In this document: one piece after another, positions 6,572-10,754 of the stretch
Position numbering within the stretch: the first letter of the stretch is position 1
Layout: every line of letters begins with the position of its first letter
Source: an uncultured Bacilli bacterium
GTDB taxonomy: Bacteria; Bacillota_I; Bacilli_A; RF39; UBA660
Assembly: GCA_934101235.1 (NCBI GenBank)
Contig: CAKORH010000021.1
Span: forward strand, 1 to 10,754
Length of the DNA stretch: 10,754 nt
Reading direction: 5' to 3'
Position numbers and translations under genes: made by a program
Notes under the pieces: generated by a model
Told to the model about the DNA's origin: nothing
Databases searched by the model: none
The model's input: only the letters and a program-made list of their open reading frames with translations

Positions 6572-6973
6572 ATGAAAAAGAATATTAGAGGAGACAAATT
6601 AGTTGTTACAGATTCTATAAAATCTTACATTGAAGAAAAAATAGATAAATTAACAAAATACTTTGATAATGATGAAATAGAAGCAAAAATTGTAATAAAA
6701 GTTGCTAACAATAAAGAAATTATAGAAGTAACTATACCAACTAATAAATATACATTAAGAGCAGAAGAGAGAAATGATGATTTATATGCAGCAATAGATT
6801 TAGTAGTAAAAAGAAAATCAATTGATATTAAACCAATGGATGAAGAAGAAGCTATTTTACAAATGGAATTATTAAATCATGACTTCTTTATGTTTAAAAA
6901 TATTGATGAAAATTGCATTTCTGTACTTTATAAGAGAAAAGATGGAAAATTTGGCATAATTAATTCAAAATAA
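6572..6973 (+). CDS. hpf: Ribosome hibernation promoting factor, compact long-type (HPF/RaiA)
   Basis: HPF binds the small ribosomal subunit and, in the long form, dimerises 70S ribosomes into inactive 100S particles through its C-terminal domain. The N-terminal domain (1 to about 79) is clear: NIRGDKLVVTDSIKSYIEEKI, KLTKYF, IEVTIP, LRAEE and DLYAAIDLVV. The C-terminal dimerisation domain (from about 86) is also clear: DIKPMDEEEAILQMELLNHDFFMF, then VLYKRKDGKFGII. The whole is only 133 aa, against about 175-190 for long HPF. DLYAAIDLVV is joined almost directly to KRKSIDIKPMD, so the basic end of the last N-domain helix and the flexible linker are missing. AGGAGA at 6559-6564 supports the start. 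It lies immediately before secA, a common Firmicutes arrangement. Confidence 0.92.
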   Translation: MKKNIRGDKLVVTDSIKSYIEEKIDKLTKYFDNDEIEAKIVIKVANNKEIIEVTIPTNKYTLRAEERNDDLYAAIDLVVKRKSIDIKPMDEEEAILQMELLNHDFFMFKNIDENCISVLYKRKDGKFGIINSK

Positions 6974-6993
6974 GAGTGTTAAACTCTTTTTTT
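6972..6993 (+). terminator. Terminator overlapping the hpf stop codon
   Basis: AAGAGT (6972-6977) pairs with ACTCTT (6983-6988) across five bases, and T continues to 6993. The 5' arm includes two bases of the TAA stop at 6971-6973. The stem is short, so termination may be partial. Confidence 0.65.
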
Positions 6994-6996
6994 ATG

Positions 6997-7005
6997 TGCT
7001 ATAAT
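6997..7005 (+). promoter_or_regulatory. Extended -10 promoter of secA
   Basis: TGCTATAAT is a perfect extended -10 element. No clear -35 lies 17 bp upstream (TGTTAA, inside the hpf terminator loop). The expected transcription start near 7012 falls after the ATG at 7008, which argues that secA starts at 7029. Confidence 0.65.
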
Positions 7006-7028
7006 ATATGGTATTGGAGGAATATAAT

Positions 7029-9527
7029 ATGAATATTATAAAAAGATTAGTCGATACAGAATATAAAGAATTAAAAAGGTTTAGAAAAATAGCTGACGAA
7101 ATTGAAGCTTTAGATGAAGAATATACAAAAATGTCAGATGAAGAACTTAGTGGAATGACTGAAAAATTAAAAAGTGAATTAGCTAATGGTAAAACTTTAG
7201 ATGATATAATTGTTCCTGCTTTTGCAACAGCTAGAGAGGCTGCATATAGAAAAATTGGAGAAAAACCATTCTATGTACAATTATTAGGTGGTCTTGCAAT
7301 ACATTTCGGTAATATTGCTGAAATGAAAACTGGTGAGGGTAAAACTTTAACTACAATCTTACCAGCATACTTAAATGCGTTATCAGGTGAAGGTGTACAT
7401 GTAGTAACAGTAAATGAATACCTAACAGCACGTAATGCTGAATGGATGAAACCAATTTTTGATTTTTTAGGAATAACAGTTGGTGTAAATTTAAGAGAAT
7501 TAACTCCACAAGAAAAACAAAAAGTTTATAATTGTGATATTACATATTCTACAAATAATGAAATTGGATTTGATTATTTAAGAGATAACATGGTAGTAAA
7601 AAAAGAAGACAGATGTTTAAGACCACTTAATTTCTGTATTCTTGATGAAGTTGACTCAATGTTAATTGATGAGGCAAGAACTCCATTAATTATTTCAGGA
7701 GGAAAATTTAATTCAGCAAACTTATATAAAGATGCAGATAAAGCAGTAAAAAAATTAACATATGAAACTGACTATACAATAGATGAAAAAACAAAATCAG
7801 TATTATTAACTGAAGAAGGATCAGAAAAAATAGAGAAACAATTTAAATTATCAAATCTTTATGATATAGAAAATGCAGCATTAGTACATCATATTAATCA
7901 AGCATTAAAAGCAAATTACGGTATGAGTGTTGATGTTGATTATGTTGTATCTAATGAAGGAGAAATACTAATTGTTGATCAATTTACAGGACGTTTAATG
8001 CATGGTAGACAATTCTCTGATGGATTACATCAAGCAATAGAAGCTAAAGAAGGAGTTAAAATAAATGAAGAAACTCAAACTTTAGCAACAATAACATTCC
8101 AAAATTTATTTAGAATGTATAAAAAAATCGCTGGTATGACAGGTACTGCAAAAACAGAAGAAGAAGAATTTAGAGATATATATAATATGTATGTAATTGA
8201 AATACCAACAAATAAACCATGTATAAGAGAAGACATGATTGATAAAATGTATTCTACTGAAAAAGGTAAATATAAAGCAATTGTAGAATTTATAAAAGAA
8301 GTACATGCTACAGGACAACCAATATTAGTTGGTACTATTTCAGTTGAATCTAATGAAAGATTAAGTAAATTATTACAAAAAGAAAAATTGCCTCATGAAG
8401 TATTGAATGCTAAAAACCATGCTAGAGAAGCAGAAATTATAGCAAAAGCTGGAGAAATTGGAGCAATAACAATTGCAACTAATATGGCAGGACGTGGTAC
8501 AGATATTAAATTAGCAGATGGTGTTAAAGAATTAGGGGGACTATGCGTTATAGGTACTGAAAGACATGAATCCCGTCGTATAGATAACCAATTACGTGGA
8601 CGTGCTGGACGTCAAGGAGATCCAGGTTACTCACAATTCTTCATTTCATTTGAAGACGAATTAATGAGACGTTTTGGTGCTGAAAAAGTTAGAGATATCA
8701 TTAAAAAAATGGGTTATCCAGAAGATCAAGATATCACAAACAAATTCCTATCAAAACAAATAGAAAGTGCTCAAAAGAAAGTTGAAGGAAATAATTATGA
8801 CATGCGTAAAAACTTACTTGATTATGATAATGTAGTAAGTGAACATAGAAAAATTATATATAATAGAAGAAATGAACTTATAGATTCAGAAAATGTTAAT
8901 GAAATTTCAATAGAAACAATAAGAGATTTTATTGATAGATTAGTAGATGATCATATTGCACCAGAAGGTTATTTAACAGATGATGATTATCAAAATATAA
9001 CTGATCATGTAAATGCAAATATGCTAAGAAATCATAATATTAAAAAAGAAGATATAATGGCTAAAAAACCAGAAGAAGTATCTGATAAAATAAGTGATAT
9101 AATAGTTGAAGAATTAGACAATAAAGTTAAAGATATACCTGTATCAGTTATAAATGATTTTGAAAGACACATATCTTTAAGAGTTATTGACCAAGCATGG
9201 GTAAAACATATTAGTTCAATGGAACAATTAAGAGAAGGTATTGGATTACGTGGATATGCACAAACAAATCCATTACAAGCATATGTATTAGAAGGAAATC
9301 AAATATTTGAATCAATGGAAGATTCTATTGATGAACAAATAGCAAACTTTTTACTTCACATGCAAATAACACAAAATATTAATAATAAAACAAATAAAAT
9401 AGTAAAAACAAATGATGGAAAAGAAGCATTGAAATCTTCTCCTAAAAAATCAGATAAAAAAATAGGTAGAAACGATAAGTGCCCATGTGGCTCAGGTAAG
9501 AAATATAAACAATGCTGTGGCAAATAA
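7029..9527 (+). CDS. secA: Preprotein translocase ATPase SecA
   Basis: The motor ATPase drives unfolded preproteins through SecYEG at the membrane. The product is 832 aa, full length for SecA. Start ATG 7029 has GGAGG (7016-7020) 8 nt upstream and gives the family-typical MNIIKRLVDTEYKELKRF; an in-frame ATG at 7008 would add seven atypical residues and lies upstream of the likely transcription start. Walker A is EMKTGEGKTLT (G102-T106). The DEAD-type Walker B is LDEVDSMLIDEARTPL (DEVD 206-209). Later helicase blocks include AGMTGTA, ATNMAGRGTDI and RGRAGRQGDPG, followed by the helical scaffold. The protein ends in the zinc-binding SEC-C tail RNDKCPCGSGKKYKQCC (C818, C820, C829, C830), which contacts SecB or ribosomes in relatives. 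prfB, the frequent downstream neighbour in Firmicutes, is absent here. Confidence 0.98.
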   Translation: MNIIKRLVDTEYKELKRFRKIADEIEALDEEYTKMSDEELSGMTEKLKSELANGKTLDDIIVPAFATAREAAYRKIGEKPFYVQLLGGLAIHFGNIAEMKTGEGKTLTTILPAYLNALSGEGVHVVTVNEYLTARNAEWMKPIFDFLGITVGVNLRELTPQEKQKVYNCDITYSTNNEIGFDYLRDNMVVKKEDRCLRPLNFCILDEVDSMLIDEARTPLIISGGKFNSANLYKDADKAVKKLTYETDYTIDEKTKSVLLTEEGSEKIEKQFKLSNLYDIENAALVHHINQALKANYGMSVDVDYVVSNEGEILIVDQFTGRLMHGRQFSDGLHQAIEAKEGVKINEETQTLATITFQNLFRMYKKIAGMTGTAKTEEEEFRDIYNMYVIEIPTNKPCIREDMIDKMYSTEKGKYKAIVEFIKEVHATGQPILVGTISVESNERLSKLLQKEKLPHEVLNAKNHAREAEIIAKAGEIGAITIATNMAGRGTDIKLADGVKELGGLCVIGTERHESRRIDNQLRGRAGRQGDPGYSQFFISFEDELMRRFGAEKVRDIIKKMGYPEDQDITNKFLSKQIESAQKKVEGNNYDMRKNLLDYDNVVSEHRKIIYNRRNELIDSENVNEISIETIRDFIDRLVDDHIAPEGYLTDDDYQNITDHVNANMLRNHNIKKEDIMAKKPEEVSDKISDIIVEELDNKVKDIPVSVINDFERHISLRVIDQAWVKHISSMEQLREGIGLRGYAQTNPLQAYVLEGNQIFESMEDSIDEQIANFLLHMQITQNINNKTNKIVKTNDGKEALKSSPKKSDKKIGRNDKCPCGSGKKYKQCCGK

Positions 9528-9548
9528 GATAAAAATATATAATAAAAT

Positions 9549-9585
9549 AAAGATGTGAACAATTAAAAATATGTTTACATCTTTT
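9549..9585 (+). terminator. secA terminator
   Basis: AAGATGTGAAC (9550-9560) pairs with GTTTACATCTT (9573-9583) with one G-T wobble across a 12-nt loop; A9549 with T9584 extends the stem. The T run is only four bases before AAATTT, so efficiency may be moderate. Confidence 0.7.
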
Positions 9586-9730
9586 AAATTTACTCATAAA
9601 AAATAAAAAGTTTTACATTAATAAAACAACAAATGAAAATGAATCATGATTAGTTTTAACATTGCAACCTAAAGAGAAAACTCAATAAAAAATCAATAAA
9701 ATTATATTAAGAAATATTAATGAAGAACCT

Positions 9731-9768
9731 AATGCAACTTTAAAAAAATACTTATATAAAGTTGCATT
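9731..9768 (+). repeat. Perfect 12-bp inverted repeat upstream of the HD-domain gene
   Basis: AATGCAACTTTA (9731-9742) and TAAAGTTGCATT (9757-9768) are exact reverse complements separated by 14 bp. A related ATTGCAAC occurs at 9661-9668. No T run of terminator quality follows on either strand (only CC then TTTTT on plus), so it could be an operator or an RNA structure. It ends 33 bp before the -35 of the next gene. Confidence 0.55.
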
Positions 9769-9801
9769 TACCTTTTTAAGTAATATATTTAAAGTAAGCT
9801 T

Positions 9802-9830
9802 TTGTTAATTTTAATAAATAATGTTAAAAT
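9802..9830 (+). promoter_or_regulatory. Promoter of the HD-domain gene
   Basis: TTGTTA (9802-9807), a 17-bp spacer and TAAAAT (9825-9830), preceded by TG at 9822-9823, form a good sigma-A-type promoter with an extended -10. The predicted leader is short, about 28 nt. Confidence 0.65.
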
Positions 9831-9864
9831 ATATACAGTAATAATTATAGACGGAGTTGATTTC

Positions 9865-10754
9865 ATGAATTATTTAAAAAATGTAGATAAAAAAATAAGA
9901 GAGTATTTTAATATATTAGAACCAAATTTTCCAGAATGGTTAAATGAATATATAAATACAAAAGAATTGTTATTTCAAAAAAATATAAGCGTAACATGTG
10001 GAAAAATATATTCCAAATTATTTAATTATACGACTTATTATTCTAGTTTAGATCATTCTATTGCAGTAGCACTTATTATATGGCATTTTACAAAAGATAA
10101 AAAACAAACACTTTCAGGATTATTTCATGATATTGCAACACCTGCTTTTAAACATTGTATAGATTTTTTAAATGGAGATTATATGAACCAAGAATCAACA
10201 GAAGAATTAACGACTAAAATAATAAAAAATTCTAAAGAAATTAATGCATTATTAAAAAGAGACAAAATTGAAATTTCTGAAGTAGATGATTATAAATTAT
10301 ATCCAATAGCAGACAACGATACACCAAAATTATCTGCAGATAGATTAGAATATTCATTATCAAATGCTTTATTAAATAATAATATTATTAACATAGAAAA
10401 AGTTAAAGAAATATATAATGATATTTATGTGCAAACTAATGAACAAATGGAACTAGAAATAGGTTTTAAAAGTGAAAATATTGCTATAGAATTTGTACAA
10501 ATAACTACAAATTTATCAATTTCATATAGGAATGATGAAACTAGATATTCAATGCAATTTATAGCAGATATATTAAAAAAGTTAAATATTGAAAATAAAA
10601 TAACAAAACAAGATTTATATGAAAAAACAGAAGATGAAATAATTGATATTATAGAATCAAGTGAATATAAAGATATATTTAATAAATGGAGACAAGCTAA
10701 AAAAGTAATGGTATCGAAAACTGAGCCAACAAATGTATATTACGTACATCATGG
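9865..10754 (+). CDS. HD-domain phosphohydrolase, 5' part (dGTPase-like HD superfamily)
   Basis: The frame is open from ATG 9865 to the end of the window, 296 codons plus two bases, so the C-terminus is missing. GGAG at 9853-9856 supports the start. The HD metal site is visible in order: H64 in SLDHSIAVAL, the H88-D89 pair in LSGLFHDIATPAFKH, H97 in the same block, and D159 in SADRLEYSL. FHDIATPAFKHCIDF resembles the HDI(G)xxPFSH block of dGTPase-like and COG1078-type phosphohydrolases, which cleave nucleotides or related phosphoesters. The exact substrate cannot be read from the motifs. The gene has its own promoter after a long gap, so it seems to be a separate unit from secA. Confidence 0.85.
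   Translation, partial: MNYLKNVDKKIREYFNILEPNFPEWLNEYINTKELLFQKNISVTCGKIYSKLFNYTTYYSSLDHSIAVALIIWHFTKDKKQTLSGLFHDIATPAFKHCIDFLNGDYMNQESTEELTTKIIKNSKEINALLKRDKIEISEVDDYKLYPIADNDTPKLSADRLEYSLSNALLNNNIINIEKVKEIYNDIYVQTNEQMELEIGFKSENIAIEFVQITTNLSISYRNDETRYSMQFIADILKKLNIENKITKQDLYEKTEDEIIDIIESSEYKDIFNKWRQAKKVMVSKTEPTNVYYVHH

Larger units (their letters stand above)
9528..9864 (+). other. 337-bp intergenic region between secA and the HD-domain gene
   Basis: The region holds the secA terminator (9549-9585), a perfect 12-bp inverted repeat (9731-9768) and a promoter (9802-9830). I see no credible small ORF: short plus-strand frames near 9634 and 9721 stop within a few codons and lack ribosome binding sites. 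No tRNA or known riboswitch core was recognised. Confidence 0.6.

Noticed and set aside
7008..7028. Upstream in-frame ATG as the secA start
   Set aside because: It lies two bases after the -10 element and before the likely transcription start, has no ribosome binding site, and adds residues not typical of SecA; 7029 has GGAGG at ideal spacing.
8106..8318. Minus-strand open frame of 70 codons inside secA
   Set aside because: It is the antisense shadow of conserved SecA helicase sequence; its Phe/Tyr/Cys-rich translation has no recognisable domain.
9356..9562. Minus-strand open frame of 68 codons over the end of secA
   Set aside because: It is antisense to the SEC-C tail and runs through the secA terminator; no ribosome binding site or family resemblance.
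9681..9700. Short direct repeat TCAATAAAA (two copies) as a possible repeat array
   Set aside because: There are only two AT-rich copies and no regular spacer; expected by chance at this base composition and not a CRISPR.

Overview
The window is strongly AT-rich and reads as a chromosomal segment of a low-GC Bacillota (Firmicutes), most likely a clostridial or related gut-type lineage. The reasons are strong AGGAGG-type ribosome binding sites, tight gene packing, the standard genetic code (TGG for Trp, TGA used as a stop at 3245-3247), the hpf-secA neighbourhood typical of Firmicutes, a class I GluRS with a KISKR signature, and an agr-type peptide signalling locus. I cannot name genus or species from this sequence alone.

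Left part (1-3247): the 3' end of gltX (glutamyl-tRNA synthetase) ends in a terminator hairpin that overlaps its stop codon. A long U32-family protein follows, with the complete U32 signature and iron-sulfur-type cysteines. It is probably an rRNA/tRNA hydroxylation factor rather than a protease.

Centre (3225-6160): a rearranged agr quorum-sensing locus. An AgrA-like LytTR response regulator overlaps the end of the U32 gene by 23 bp and is followed by an AgrC-like receptor kinase, both on +. Facing them on - are an AgrB-like membrane peptidase and a 34-codon AgrD-like propeptide gene. Each convergent arm has its own terminator between the genes. The peptide has the AgrD recognition tail (DEPECPKSL) but no Cys or Ser where the thiolactone/lactone ring should close. 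This is the most interesting feature of the window. A tandem 13-bp direct repeat abuts a candidate agrB promoter that lacks a -35 box, so it is a candidate regulator site.

Right part (6311-10754): a cold-shock protein gene (divergent from agrB), a ribosome hibernation factor gene (hpf) whose product lacks the usual inter-domain linker, secA (start corrected to 7029), a 337-bp intergenic stretch with a terminator, a 12-bp inverted repeat and a good promoter, and the 5' part of an HD-domain phosphohydrolase gene that runs off the end.

Functionally, most of the window is translation, ribosome-maintenance and secretion housekeeping, with a peptide signalling module set in the middle. In that module AgrB would process and export the peptide, the AgrC-like kinase would sense it, and the AgrA-like regulator would act on the agrBD promoter and on unknown targets.
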